Positions 28,220 to 37,800 of a stretch of 64,000 bases of DNA are shown here, in pieces (the first letter of the stretch is position 1; every line of letters begins with the position of its first letter). Source of the DNA: Rhodopseudomonas palustris (GTDB lineage Bacteria; Pseudomonadota; Alphaproteobacteria; Rhizobiales; Xanthobacteraceae). The position numbers and the translations under genes were made by a program. The stretch lies in contig NZ_CP019966.1 of assembly GCF_003031265.1 (NCBI RefSeq), positions 1,736,001 through 1,800,000 of the forward strand, written 5' to 3'. Under the pieces are notes generated by a model. It did not search any database, was not told the DNA's origin, and was given only the letters and a program-made list of their open reading frames with translations.

Positions 28220-29728
28220 ATGACGATGCACTTAGATCCGGACCGCGACTGGAAAGATCATATTGCAGGCCAGGCTCTCAGGCAGATTCAGGAGCTCGAT
28301 CTCGCGCTCGAGCCGAACAGCTTTGAGCTCTGGTACACGTTCTTTTCGGGCCGGCACAAAGCATTGACCGAAGCCGTCAACGCGCTTTTGGCTGCGACCG
28401 GCCGGCCGAGTGCACGCGATCTGACGCGGCTGTACGAACAGTTTCTGTTCCCAACCAAGGCTGCGACGCGCATCCACACGATTGGCGCCCTGGTGCATAC
28501 GCAATCGAGCGCGCTGATCAACGTGATCGAAGAAGCGTCCGATGCGACCCATGGCTACGAGACCCGTCTGTCGAGCGCGGCGCCGCGTCTGGCGCTCGGC
28601 CGGATGGACGGCATGCAGAGCATTGTCGATGAACTGCTGAGCTGGACGATCGACATTCAGACCGCCAACTCTCTGTTGGTCGGTCGCCTCAAGTCTGCTG
28701 CCGAGCAGGTGCGGCAGTTGCAGGATCAGCTCGATCAGGTCCGGCTTGAAAGCATGACGGATCCGCTGACCGAAGTCGGCAACCGGAAGTACTTCGAGAA
28801 TTCGCTGTCGCAGCACGTCAATAGCGAAGAGAGTTGGCCGCTGTCGTTGCTGATCGTCGATCTCGACAACTTCAAGCAGTTCAACGACCGCCACGGCCAT
28901 GTCGTCGGCGACGACGTGCTCCGGCTCGCGGCTTCGACCATCAAGCACAATTGCCGCCGGGACGACGTGGTTTGCCGGTATGGCGGCGATGAGTTCGCCA
29001 TCATCGTGCCGCGCACGCCGCTGCGCGAGGCCCTGCTGCTCGGCGAAGCGATCCGCGCGGCGATCGCGGCGCGCGAGCTGCATCGCCGTTCGACGCATGA
29101 GAGCTTGGGGCGTCTCTTGATCTCGATCGGCGCGGCGGAGTTCCGGCCGGACGAGACGGCCGACGATTTCGTCGAGCGCGCCGACCATTGGATGTACGCG
29201 GCCAAGCAGGCGCGACGGGACAGGACCCGGCCAACCGGCGAGGTCGTGCTAGATCCAGCCGAACGGCGGCCCGACATTCTGTGGCACGAGAGCTATGCGT
29301 GCGGCGAGCCGACCATCGACGCTCAGCACCGCGAGTTGTTCGACCTTGCCAACGTCATCCTTGGTCCCGACATCGAGGCACTGGAATCCGCCGAACTGGC
29401 TGAGGTGGTCGAGCTGCTGCTCAGTCGCGTCGCCCAGCACTTCCAGTACGAACAGGCAGTGCTCGAAGCCGCCGGCTACGATGAATATGAACATCATCGT
29501 ACTGAGCACGACCATCTGCTGCTACGTGCTCGCAACGTGAGTGAGGCTGTGGTGTCGGGACACCAGTCGCTCGGCGAGCTCCGCGAGTTCCTGGTCAACT
29601 CGGTGATCCTCGGCCACTTGCTCAAGGATGACCGGCGGTTTTTTGCTCTGTTCGACAAGCTGGGCGCATCTGGCGCGCCGCGCGGGACTGCAGCGGTGCA
29701 TCGGGAGCGACGGCGGTCGTCGCTCTAA
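28220..29728 (+). CDS. Diguanylate cyclase with C-terminal bacteriohemerythrin domain
   Basis: About 502 residues. Residues 1-160 are helical with no membrane segment. The GGDEF domain follows, with GGDEF at about 255-259 and an RRDD inhibitory-site match (RxxD) five residues before it, so it should make c-di-GMP and be product-inhibited. From about 355 a complete hemerythrin domain follows: His in WHESYACG, AQHRELFD, HFQYEQ (His and Glu), the HRTEH pair and HLLKDD (His and Asp). That is the di-iron ligand set, suggesting O2 or redox control. The start is uncertain (TTG 28208 or ATG 28220/28226). FTR1 iron permease follows 164 bases later. Confidence 0.9.
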   Translation: MTMHLDPDRDWKDHIAGQALRQIQELDLALEPNSFELWYTFFSGRHKALTEAVNALLAATGRPSARDLTRLYEQFLFPTKAATRIHTIGALVHTQSSALINVIEEASDATHGYETRLSSAAPRLALGRMDGMQSIVDELLSWTIDIQTANSLLVGRLKSAAEQVRQLQDQLDQVRLESMTDPLTEVGNRKYFENSLSQHVNSEESWPLSLLIVDLDNFKQFNDRHGHVVGDDVLRLAASTIKHNCRRDDVVCRYGGDEFAIIVPRTPLREALLLGEAIRAAIAARELHRRSTHESLGRLLISIGAAEFRPDETADDFVERADHWMYAAKQARRDRTRPTGEVVLDPAERRPDILWHESYACGEPTIDAQHRELFDLANVILGPDIEALESAELAEVVELLLSRVAQHFQYEQAVLEAAGYDEYEHHRTEHDHLLLRARNVSEAVVSGHQSLGELREFLVNSVILGHLLKDDRRFFALFDKLGASGAPRGTAAVHRERRRSSL

Positions 29729-29892
29729 CCACAATTGGCTTGCCGGATCGGGCGGCCTTCGCGTGCCCGTGATCTGGCCCCCGCATTCGCTATCGGGACT
29801 TTTCGCTAAACTTCGATAAGATCGCAACTCCTGGCTGCAGGCGAGTCGGGCCGTTGTCGCCCGTGGCCGCCGCCGGCTGGGTAGAGGCGAAG

Positions 29893-30759
29893 ATGATCGG
29901 GTCGCAGTTCGGCAACGTCGTCATCGTGGTGTGGCGCGAAGGCGTCGAGGCGCTGCTGATCGTCGGCATCCTCAATGCATGGCTGCGCAATAACGACGCC
30001 AGCGGCATCGGGCGGCGTTATCTGTGGTCCGGAGCCGCCACAGGCCTGCTGCTCGCGATCGGCTTTGGCACCACCATCGCGCTATCCAGCAGTACGATCC
30101 CAGTGACCAGCCGCGAGGTCTATGAGGCCATCGCGACCCTGCTTGCAGCCGGCTTGATCGTCCACATGGTCACCTGGATGCGCGGCCAGGGTCGTCTGCT
30201 ACGCGACGAGCTCGAAGCGGCGCTGCGCCAGGAAACCAGCACGGCGAGCTGGTGGGGCGTGTTCACGCTGGCGGCGTTGGCAATCGCGCGCGAGGGCGCC
30301 GAGACCATCCTGTTTCTGCTCGGCGCGCTGTCGGCAGTCGAAAGCACGTCCCCGGCTGAGCCGATCCTGGGCGGTATCGTCGGCGTCGGCCTAGCGCTGG
30401 CAACCTACGCGCTGCTGCAGCTCGGCAGCCGGATCGCAACCTGGCGACTGTTCTTTCGCGTCACCGAAGTGATGATGTTGCTGCTGGCGGCCTCGCTGTT
30501 GATCAGCGGCGTCGACACCTTGAGCAGGCTCGGCATGCTGCCGTTGACGGGGCGGCTATGGGACAGTTCGTCGTTGCTTTCGGACCATGGAGCAGTCGGT
30601 GCCCTGGTGGCAGGGCTCACCGGCTATCGGTCACAGCCGAATTTGCTCGAGCTCGGTTTCTACGTCGTCTACTGGATCTGCGTCGTTCTGCTGCTCCGCA
30701 AGACCGCGCCGCCCGAACAGCTCGTCGTCGCCGAGAACCGCGCAGAAGTTCAGCGCTGA
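29893..30759 (+). CDS. FTR1-family iron permease
   Basis: A 288-residue membrane protein with about seven helices. Both hallmark REGxE motifs are present: WREGVEALLIVG in helix 1 and AREGAETILFLLG in helix 4. FTR1-type permeases (EfeU family) import iron across the inner membrane. No EfeO/EfeB or P19 partner is adjacent. Its last 10 bases overlap the end of the convergent transglutaminase-like gene. Confidence 0.88.
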   Translation: MIGSQFGNVVIVVWREGVEALLIVGILNAWLRNNDASGIGRRYLWSGAATGLLLAIGFGTTIALSSSTIPVTSREVYEAIATLLAAGLIVHMVTWMRGQGRLLRDELEAALRQETSTASWWGVFTLAALAIAREGAETILFLLGALSAVESTSPAEPILGGIVGVGLALATYALLQLGSRIATWRLFFRVTEVMMLLLAASLLISGVDTLSRLGMLPLTGRLWDSSSLLSDHGAVGALVAGLTGYRSQPNLLELGFYVVYWICVVLLLRKTAPPEQLVVAENRAEVQR

Positions 30760-31499
30760 GCCGAACGCGCGTCGCGCGCCGCCGCATCCTGCGCCGCTTC
30801 GTCTTCCATCGAGCCGCGCAGGTTGCTTTGCTGCGCAAGGTGAGGGTACTGCCGCTTCATCTCGGCCTGCACGAATTTCACCGGGACATCGAAGTACGCG
30901 CCGTGCTCGCGGACGTATTCCATGAACCGCGCGTCGTTGTTGTCGAACGCCTGCATCACCGCGTCAGACGAGCCGTCGAAGTCGAGCGGCGCCACGCCGA
31001 GCTTGTCGCACAGCGTGCGATTGAAGGTGGGCGACGCTTTCACCCATCGTTCGCCGGTGAAGCATTCGGCATAGCCGTGCCACGCGAACAGGTCGGTGCC
31101 CATCGTCCGGGTCAGGTTCTCGGTGGCGAGATGATTGCGGACATCGGCAAAGCGCACCCGCGCCGGTATCCCGGATGCACGCGCCAGCGCCGCGAACGCC
31201 GAAGCCTTGCCGACGCAGTAGCCGCGTTCGGCGCGCAATACGCTCGATGCGCGGAAGATCTCGGGGCTGGAAAAGTCCACATAGGGATCGTAACGGACGC
31301 CGTCGCGCACCGCGAGGTATAGCGCACGAAGCTTCTCGGCGAGCGTTTCGGCGCCGCGCGTGGCGTCAGCGGCGCGCGCGATCACCTCGGGATGATCGCT
31401 GTCGACGAATTCCGCCGGTGCCAGACACACCGCGATCTCGGATGCGGCTGTCTTGGCCGTGCCGGAGTTGGCGCCGCTGCTGCCGGGCTCAGACCGCAT
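30750..31499 (-). CDS. Transglutaminase-like domain protein
   Basis: A 249-residue protein with a transglutaminase/protease core. Cys95 lies in ERGYCVGKASAFAALARASG and His141 in FAWHGYAECF. The usual third residue (Asp in a WxxxDPT-like motif) is replaced: here the segment is RWVKASPTFN, with Ser156 at that place. Members with this pattern occur in proteobacteria, so it may be a subfamily trait. No signal peptide is seen, so it is likely cytoplasmic. It is translationally coupled to the 75-residue gene upstream (11-base overlap). Confidence 0.75.
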   Translation of the reverse strand: MRSEPGSSGANSGTAKTAASEIAVCLAPAEFVDSDHPEVIARAADATRGAETLAEKLRALYLAVRDGVRYDPYVDFSSPEIFRASSVLRAERGYCVGKASAFAALARASGIPARVRFADVRNHLATENLTRTMGTDLFAWHGYAECFTGERWVKASPTFNRTLCDKLGVAPLDFDGSSDAVMQAFDNNDARFMEYVREHGAYFDVPVKFVQAEMKRQYPHLAQQSNLRGSMEDEAAQDAAARDARSAQR

Positions 31500-31716
31500 G
31501 CAGTTTTGGCCTGGACGACACAATCTGCTTGGCGATCACCACGGGGCAATCGTCCGCGTGCTTGATTTCGTCACCGGTCTGCAGCCACGGCACCGATGCG
31601 CCGCACAATTTGCACTGGTTGTGCGCGCCGCCATCCTCTTCTGAGACGATCTCGATGGCCGTCTTCAGCAGGGCGGTGGCGATTTTGCGGACGTCTTCGG
31701 CGGCAGTATCGGTCAT
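31489..31716 (-). CDS. Small hypothetical protein with CxxC-HxxxC zinc-ribbon-like pattern
   Basis: A 75-residue protein, MTDTAAEDVRKIATALLK at the start, with the segment NQCKLCGASVPW and then KHADDCPVVIA. The CxxC plus HxxxC spacing suggests a bound zinc ion. It is probably cytoplasmic. Its end overlaps the start of the transglutaminase-like gene, so both are one operon. No known family is recognised. Confidence 0.65.
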   Translation of the reverse strand: MTDTAAEDVRKIATALLKTAIEIVSEEDGGAHNQCKLCGASVPWLQTGDEIKHADDCPVVIAKQIVSSRPKLHAV

Positions 31717-31813
31717 GGTTTGATTCCGTGGAACGCGTGGCGGCCGGCGGCCGCGGCCGGAGTGTGCCGCCGTTCGCCGGGCGTTGCAACTGAACGGTGG
31801 CCCGGTGCGGGGC

Positions 31814-32080
31814 TTAGTAGCAGGGATGGCGGCGGCCGTCCTGCCCCCGGTAGGCGGCGGCTCCCTGGCCGCACAGTGCCGATACCGGACCGTCATAGGT
31901 GGCGTAAGTGTGTCCAGGCCAAATCGGCGGACCATAGTTATGCAGATAGGGCTCGCTGGACTGATGGTAGGGTGAATGGTGGTGATGCTGCGCGCGATGC
32001 TGCCGATGCTCAGCCAGCGCCGGGATCGCGGTGGCTGTGGACAGGATCATCACGGCACAGGCCAGCTTGAACGTGGTCAT
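31814..32080 (-). CDS. Small secreted histidine-rich protein
   Basis: An 88-residue protein with a signal peptide (MTTFKLACAVMILSTATAIP, cleavage after ALA). The mature part begins EHRQHRAQHHHHSPYHQ and ends with two cysteines (ALCGQ and RRHPCY). The histidine cluster suggests metal binding in the periplasm, but this is inference. The reverse ATG at 32080 has GGAG upstream. Confidence 0.6.
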   Translation of the reverse strand: MTTFKLACAVMILSTATAIPALAEHRQHRAQHHHHSPYHQSSEPYLHNYGPPIWPGHTYATYDGPVSALCGQGAAAYRGQDGRRHPCY

Positions 32081-32156
32081 GACACACTCCGTTGGTTCCG
32101 GAAAAGGAACGTCCCCGACGCGCTGAGGTTTCATCGCGCCGCGGACGTCGTTGGCG

Positions 32157-33158
32157 TCAGCTGCGCTCGGCGGCTTCGGCACGGGTCGGCGCCGCGCGCT
32201 CTGCGACCGCATCCGCCAGCCGCTCGATCTCGGCCGCGATGGTGTCCGCATGGGCATGATGCGCCATATGGCCGGCGCCGTTGAGCCGCAGCAGCCGTGC
32301 CTGCGGCACCGCCTGGGCCAGCGCCTCGGCATGGACCTGCGGCGGCACGACCGGATCGGCGGTGCCGGCGACGATCACGGTCGGCACCTGGATGCCGCCA
32401 TAACGCGGCACGTGGTCGATCAGCTGATCGCGCAGCCCGGCATATTCTTCGAGGCTGGCGGCGAACCGCTTGGCGGTCAGCGCCAGCGCCAGCCGGCTGC
32501 GCTCGGCGTAGTCCGCCGGCGGCGTCTCCGGACGGAAGATCCGCGCCGAGATCCGCTTCATCATCGCCAGCGACAGTGGCGGCAGCAGCGTGTAGGTGAC
32601 CAGCGGCTTCATCAGCAGTTCGGCGGCACGCTGGAACAGCGGCAGGCCCTGCGGCCGCGGATGTGTGGTCGGATTGATCAGCACCAGCCCGGCGACGGTG
32701 TCGGGATTGTCGAGCGCATAGCGCAGCGCGATCAGGCCGCCGAACGAATGCCCGACCACGATCAGCGGGCCGGCGTCACGATCGCGCAGCACTTCGCGGA
32801 TCAGGGTCACCTGGTAGGCCGGCGAGGCGACCGGACCGGTGCCGGTGACGCTGTAGCCCTGGCCGGGGCGGTCTGGAATGATCACCCGCAGCCGCTGCGT
32901 CAGCCGCTCGCCGAGCGACATCCGCATGTCTTCGCAGCACAGATTGGCGCCATGCAGCAGCAGCACGGTCGGCTGGCCGGAAGCGGCGGGGCGGGCAGGC
33001 GCAAGATCGAGCGCGTGCATCCGCACGCCGTTGGCATTGATGAACACGCCGCGGGGCGGGTAGCGCGCTTCCAGCCGGCGCGCCAGCCGGCACGACACCC
33101 AGCCCGCCGCCGTGAACAGCACGACGACGCTCAGCACCAGCAAGATCAACGTCGTCAT
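32157..33158 (-). CDS. Alpha/beta hydrolase, membrane-anchored
   Basis: A 333-residue protein. One N-terminal membrane helix (MTTLILLVLSVVVLFTAAGW) is followed by an alpha/beta hydrolase fold: oxyanion region LLLHGANLC, nucleophile Ser in VVGHSFGGLIAL, acid in VAGTADPVVPP and His in GAGHMAHHA. The substrate is unknown. ATG 33158 is chosen because the membrane helix starts there. It is divergent from the MacA-like gene. Confidence 0.8.
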   Translation of the reverse strand: MTTLILLVLSVVVLFTAAGWVSCRLARRLEARYPPRGVFINANGVRMHALDLAPARPAASGQPTVLLLHGANLCCEDMRMSLGERLTQRLRVIIPDRPGQGYSVTGTGPVASPAYQVTLIREVLRDRDAGPLIVVGHSFGGLIALRYALDNPDTVAGLVLINPTTHPRPQGLPLFQRAAELLMKPLVTYTLLPPLSLAMMKRISARIFRPETPPADYAERSRLALALTAKRFAASLEEYAGLRDQLIDHVPRYGGIQVPTVIVAGTADPVVPPQVHAEALAQAVPQARLLRLNGAGHMAHHAHADTIAAEIERLADAVAERAAPTRAEAAERS

Positions 33159-33310
33159 CGTATCCTTCGGCCATAGGCAATCGGCCGCGGACGACTCCGC
33201 AGCGGCAGGCGAAATTGAGCACGCGGACGTGTGGTCGCAATTGATCTTTCGCAATGGCTGCCCAACGGTCCGGGGATAGGTCTCGCCAGGGCGATCGACC
33301 GCGGACCATC

Positions 33311-34573
33311 ATGTTGCAGAAAGTCGAGCAAATCGACACGCCGCGGCCCAATCTGGCGGTGCGCTGGGCGGGCGGGTTGTGGCGTCATAAATGGCCGGTG
33401 CTTGGCATCGCCCTCGTCCTGATCGCGGCGGGTCTCGGGCTTGCCCGGTTGCTGCTCGGGCCCGAAGTGGTGGCTGCGCCGGTCCAGCGCGGCAACCTGG
33501 TCCAGACCGTGGTTGCCAGCGGCCATATCGAAACACCTTACCGCGTCGAAATCGCCAGCCAGATCACCGGCACCGTCAAGGACGTGCTGGTCAAGGAGGG
33601 CGAGCAGGTGCATCAGGGCCAGCAGCTCGTCGCGATCGAGGCGTCGGAGCTGCAGGCCTCAGTGGTGCAGGCGGAAGGGGCGGTGGCGCAGGCGCGGGCG
33701 CGGGTGCGCCAGCTTCGCGAGCTGACCAAGCCCGCCGCCGACGAAGCCCTGAAGCAGGCACAGGCCAATCTGCTGAATGCCGAGGCGACTTACGAGCGCG
33801 CCTCCAAGCTCGCCGCCTCCGGCTACGGCACCAAGGCGACGCTCGACGACGCGACCAAAAATCTCGACGTCGCGCGCACCCAGGTGCGCACCGCTGAGCT
33901 GCAGGTGTTCACCACCAGTCCCGGCGGCAGCGACTTCGTGATGGCAGAGACCCAGCTCAGCCAGGCGCTCGCCAATCTCAACACCGCGCAGGCGCGGCTC
34001 GGCTACGCCACCATCGTGGCGCCGCGCGACGGCGTGCTGATCACCCGCAATGTCGAGCGTGGCACCGTGGTGCAGCCCGGTAAGGCGCTGCTGGTGCTGG
34101 CTCCGGCCGGCGACGTCCAGATTGTGGTGCAGATCGACGAGAAGAATCTCGGCCAGCTTGCGCTCGGCCAGCACGCGGTGGCTTCTGCCGATGCCTATCC
34201 GGACAAGCGCTTCTCCGCCGTGCTGAGCTACATCAATCCGTCGGTCGACATCAATCGCGCCTCGGTCGAGGTCAAGCTCAAGGTCGATGATCCGCCGGAT
34301 TATCTGCGGCAGGACATGACGGTCTCGGTCGATATCGCCACCGCAGAACGCAACGACGTGGTGATCGTGCCGGCGCGCGCCGTGCATGATGCTGCGACAT
34401 CCCCGTTCGTTCTGACGTCCGAGAACGGCCGCGCCGTGGTGCGCAAGATCAAGCTCGGCCTGCGCGGCGTCGGCTTCTACGAAGTGCTCGACGGTCTCAG
34501 CCCCGGAGAGCCGGTGATCCCGCTCACCGCGGGCGTCAAAGCCGGGCAACGCATCCGGGTGGTGGTGCCGTGA
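33311..34573 (+). CDS. Periplasmic adaptor (HlyD/MacA-type membrane fusion protein)
   Basis: A 420-residue protein. A membrane anchor lies near residues 30-50 (WPVLGIALVLIAAGLGLARL). Then come a biotinyl-lipoyl-like half (VVASGHIETPYRVEIASQITG, VKEGEQVHQGQQLVAIE), an alpha hairpin and a beta-barrel (ATIVAPRDGVLITRNVERGTVV). It should link the inner-membrane ABC permease to an outer-membrane channel. It overlaps the next gene by 4 bases (GTGA). Confidence 0.88.
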   Translation: MLQKVEQIDTPRPNLAVRWAGGLWRHKWPVLGIALVLIAAGLGLARLLLGPEVVAAPVQRGNLVQTVVASGHIETPYRVEIASQITGTVKDVLVKEGEQVHQGQQLVAIEASELQASVVQAEGAVAQARARVRQLRELTKPAADEALKQAQANLLNAEATYERASKLAASGYGTKATLDDATKNLDVARTQVRTAELQVFTTSPGGSDFVMAETQLSQALANLNTAQARLGYATIVAPRDGVLITRNVERGTVVQPGKALLVLAPAGDVQIVVQIDEKNLGQLALGQHAVASADAYPDKRFSAVLSYINPSVDINRASVEVKLKVDDPPDYLRQDMTVSVDIATAERNDVVIVPARAVHDAATSPFVLTSENGRAVVRKIKLGLRGVGFYEVLDGLSPGEPVIPLTAGVKAGQRIRVVVP

Positions 34574-35796
34574 AGCGCTGGGTGCCTTTCGAGTGGATCG
34601 CCGCGGCGCGGTTTCTGCTCGACGGCGCGGTGCAGACGCTGGTGATCGTCGGCGGCATCGCGATCGGCGTCGGCGTCATCGTGTTCATGTCGGCGATGCT
34701 GGCCGGGCTGCAGGCCAATTTCATCAAGCGGGTGCTGACCTCCGTGCCGCAGATTCAGCTGATCCCGCCGGACCAGGTGGCGCGGCCGCTGCGCGACGCG
34801 CCCGGCACGTTCGAGGCAGCAACCGTGCAGCGCCCGACGCAGCGGGTGATTTCGATCAATCAGTGGCCGAAGATCCGCGCAGAGATGCAGGCGAGGCCGG
34901 ACGTGATCAACGCCGCCGCCACGGCGTCCGGCTCGGCGCTGGCCCTGCGCGGCGACACCAGCCGGGCGGTGACGCTGAACGGCATCGAGCCGGAGATCTA
35001 TTTCAAGATCGTCAAGGTGCCCGACTATATCGTCGCCGGCAGCGCGAAGATCACCACCGAGGGCATCGTGGTCGGCACCGAATTGGCGCGGGATCTCGGC
35101 GCTTCGCTCGGCGACAAGATCATCGTCTCGACCCCGCTCGCCGGCAATCGCGTGCTGACCATCAACGGCATCTTCGATTTCGGCAACAAGGCCGCGAACC
35201 AGCGCACTACCTATGTCACGCTGCGCAACGCCCAGAGCATGCTCGGGCTGCTCGGCGGCGTCACCTCGATCGACCTCACCGTCAACGATATCTACGCGGC
35301 CGAGGATATCGCCCAGGAAATCCAGGCGACGCTGCCGGTGGAGGCCGACAGCTGGATCAAGACCAATGCGCAGTTCTTCACGGCGGTGCAGGCGCAGAAA
35401 AACTCCAACACGTTGATCCGGCTGTTCGTGGGATTGTCGGTGGCCTTCGGCATCGCCGCCGTGCTGATCGTGTCGGTGATCCAGCGTTCCAAGGATATCG
35501 GCATTCTGCGGGCGATGGGCACCCGGCGCGAGCAGATCCTGCAGGTGTTCCTGATCCAGGGCGGGCTGCTCGCCTTCGTCGGTTCGCTGATCGGCTCCGG
35601 GCTCGGCGCGCTGGCACTGATCGTGTGGCATCGCCTGGCCCGGCAGGTCGACGGCAGCGAACTGTTTCCGCTGATGCTCGATCCCGATCTGTTCGTCTGG
35701 GCCTCGGTGCTCGCAACCGCGACCGGCGTCGCGGCGGCGATCGCACCGGCGCTGCGCGCCGCGAGGCTTGATCCGGTGGTGGCGATCCGTGGCTGA
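34570..35796 (+). CDS. ABC transporter permease, MacB/FtsX type
   Basis: A 408-residue protein. One N-terminal helix (about residues 20-45), a large periplasmic domain (about 50-265), then three C-terminal helices ([20 protein letters not shown] and two later) with the FtsX-like segment [20 protein letters not shown]. This is the MacB_PCD plus FtsX layout. It starts with GTG at 34570, overlapping the adaptor gene stop, and works with the ATPase encoded next. Confidence 0.88.
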   Translation: MKRWVPFEWIAAARFLLDGAVQTLVIVGGIAIGVGVIVFMSAMLAGLQANFIKRVLTSVPQIQLIPPDQVARPLRDAPGTFEAATVQRPTQRVISINQWPKIRAEMQARPDVINAAATASGSALALRGDTSRAVTLNGIEPEIYFKIVKVPDYIVAGSAKITTEGIVVGTELARDLGASLGDKIIVSTPLAGNRVLTINGIFDFGNKAANQRTTYVTLRNAQSMLGLLGGVTSIDLTVNDIYAAEDIAQEIQATLPVEADSWIKTNAQFFTAVQAQKNSNTLIRLFVGLSVAFGIAAVLIVSVIQRSKDIGILRAMGTRREQILQVFLIQGGLLAFVGSLIGSGLGALALIVWHRLARQVDGSELFPLMLDPDLFVWASVLATATGVAAAIAPALRAARLDPVVAIRG

Positions 35797-36469
35797 CGTT
35801 CTCAACCTCGACGGGATCCGCAAATCCTACAACGTCGGCACGCCGGTCGAGACCGAAGTGTTGCACGGCATCGACCTGACGATGCAGCGCGGTGACTTCC
35901 TGGCGCTGATGGGGCCGTCCGGCTCGGGCAAGTCAACGCTGCTGAACATCATCGGTCTGCTTGACCGGCCGACCGGCGGACGGCTGCTGATCAACGGAGA
36001 GGATACGGGCCGTCTCGGCGATTCGGCGCTGACGCATCTGCGCGGCCACGCCATCGGATTCGTGTTCCAGTATCACTATCTGATCTCGGCCTTCACCGCG
36101 CGAGAGAACGTGATGATGCCGATGCTGGTCGATCGCGGGCGCCCAGATGCGGCGATGGAACAGCGCGCCGACGAGCTGCTCGACCGGGTCGGCCTTTCCA
36201 AATGGCGCAACAATAGCGCGACCAACATGTCCGGCGGCCAGCAGCAGCGCGTCGCCGTTGCGCGGGCTTTGGCGATGGACCCGGATCTCGTGCTGGCCGA
36301 CGAGCCGACCGGCAACCTCGACACCAAGTCCGCCAACGACGTGTTCGAGCTGATGCGCCAGATCAACCGTGAGCGCGGCACCACGTTTCTGCTCGTCACC
36401 CACAACGACGACCTCGCCGAACGCTGCGACCGCATCGTCCGGGTGGTGGATGGCAACATCGCGGGATAG
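35789..36469 (+). CDS. ABC transporter ATP-binding protein, LolD/MacB type
   Basis: A 226-residue ATPase. Walker A is GPSGSGKST, the Q-loop is near [16 protein letters not shown], the signature is [15 protein letters not shown], Walker B is [12 protein letters not shown] and the switch His is in LVTHNDD. It overlaps the permease gene by 8 bases, starting at GTG 35789. With its two neighbours it forms a tripartite exporter of unknown substrate. Confidence 0.92.
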   Translation: MADVLNLDGIRKSYNVGTPVETEVLHGIDLTMQRGDFLALMGPSGSGKSTLLNIIGLLDRPTGGRLLINGEDTGRLGDSALTHLRGHAIGFVFQYHYLISAFTARENVMMPMLVDRGRPDAAMEQRADELLDRVGLSKWRNNSATNMSGGQQQRVAVARALAMDPDLVLADEPTGNLDTKSANDVFELMRQINRERGTTFLLVTHNDDLAERCDRIVRVVDGNIAG

Positions 36470-36567
36470 CTGCTGATCGAGCGGCTGCTTGGCGCAAGCA
36501 AGGTCCAAAAAGCGTGATGCGCGGGCTCACCCCGAGCCCGCGCATCCGTCAATCGTGGAGATCCGGG

Positions 36568-37800
36568 TTAGTTCGTGACCCGGGCTTCGAGTACGTCGCC
36601 GAACATCTCCCAGCGGTCGCCCTTGAAGCGCATAAGCTGCATCTGCTCGATCGGGAAATGATCGGTGGGCGAGGTGTTCATGGTGATGCCCGGCAGCAGC
36701 GAGGACGGCGCGTAACCCTTCAGGCTGGTCGCCACCTTCATGATGTTCTCACGCGTCAGATTATCGCCCGCCTGCCTCAGGATGTGTTCCAGCGTCTGCG
36801 CAGCACCGTAGGAATACAGCAGCAGACCGTTGGAGCGATCGGAGCCCGGCATGTATTTCTCGAGGAAGGCGTCCCACTCCTTCACGCCCGGATCGTTCTT
36901 CCAGCTCGGATCGGTCGGATCCTTGACGTAGCTCGCGGTGATCGCGTCCTGGGCAAATTCCATCCCGGCCGGTTTGATCACTGCACCGACAGACGACGAG
37001 ACGTTGTTCAGAACGTGCACCGGTTTCCAGCCGAGTTCGCCCATCTTGCGGATCGCCAGTGCGGCGAATTTCGGCGTGGAGAGATTGAGGAACAGATCGG
37101 CGCCCGAGGCCTTGAGCTTGGCCATCTGCGAATCGATGGTCGGATCGGTGATGTCGTAGGTCGCCTCCGAGATGATCATCGAGGTCTTGGCGCCGAACCC
37201 GTCCTTGACACCCTTGTAGATGTCCTTGCCGTAATCGTCGTTCGCAACCAGCACGGCGATCTTGGCGTTGGGATAGGTCGCCATGATCCACTTCGCGTAG
37301 ATACGCCCCTCAGCCTGATAGGGCGGATTGAACGGCATGGTCCAGGGATAGGTCTTCGGATCGTCGCCGAACCGGGTGCCGCCGCTCGACAGCATCAACT
37401 GCGGCACCTTCTTCTGGTTCAGATACTTCATGACGGCCGTGTTCGATGGCGTGCCGAGCGTGTGGTACAGGAACAGCACCTCGTCGCCTTCGACCAGCTT
37501 ACGGGTCTGCTCCACCGCCTTCGGCGGCGAGTAGGCGTCATCGTACGAAATGAAATTGATCTTGCGGCCGTTGATGCCGCCCTTTTCGTTCAGCATCTTG
37601 ACGTAGGCGCTCTGGACCTGGCCGACGATGCCGTAAGCCGACGCCGGGCCGCTGTACGGCACGAAATTCCCGACCTTGATCTCGGTGTCACTGACGCCGG
37701 GGCCGTAAGATTTCTGCGCAAGCGCAACGCCGGGTGCGAACAACGACGTCGCCGCGAGAACGGCCGCAAGTCCGAAGAGTCTCATCTGTTTCCATCCCAT
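36568..37800 (-). CDS. ABC transporter substrate-binding protein, branched-chain amino-acid type
   Basis: A 410-residue periplasmic binding protein. The signal peptide ends near ALAQ (residue 29). The mature protein has the LivJ-family start VSDTEIKVGNFVPYSGPASA, then NEKGGINGRKINFISYDDAY and VLVANDDYGKDIYKG. Relatives in Rhodopseudomonas bind amino acids, aromatic acids or other carboxylates; the ligand cannot be told here. No permease or ATPase gene is adjacent. Confidence 0.88.
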   Translation of the reverse strand: MGWKQMRLFGLAAVLAATSLFAPGVALAQKSYGPGVSDTEIKVGNFVPYSGPASAYGIVGQVQSAYVKMLNEKGGINGRKINFISYDDAYSPPKAVEQTRKLVEGDEVLFLYHTLGTPSNTAVMKYLNQKKVPQLMLSSGGTRFGDDPKTYPWTMPFNPPYQAEGRIYAKWIMATYPNAKIAVLVANDDYGKDIYKGVKDGFGAKTSMIISEATYDITDPTIDSQMAKLKASGADLFLNLSTPKFAALAIRKMGELGWKPVHVLNNVSSSVGAVIKPAGMEFAQDAITASYVKDPTDPSWKNDPGVKEWDAFLEKYMPGSDRSNGLLLYSYGAAQTLEHILRQAGDNLTRENIMKVATSLKGYAPSSLLPGITMNTSPTDHFPIEQMQLMRFKGDRWEMFGDVLEARVTN

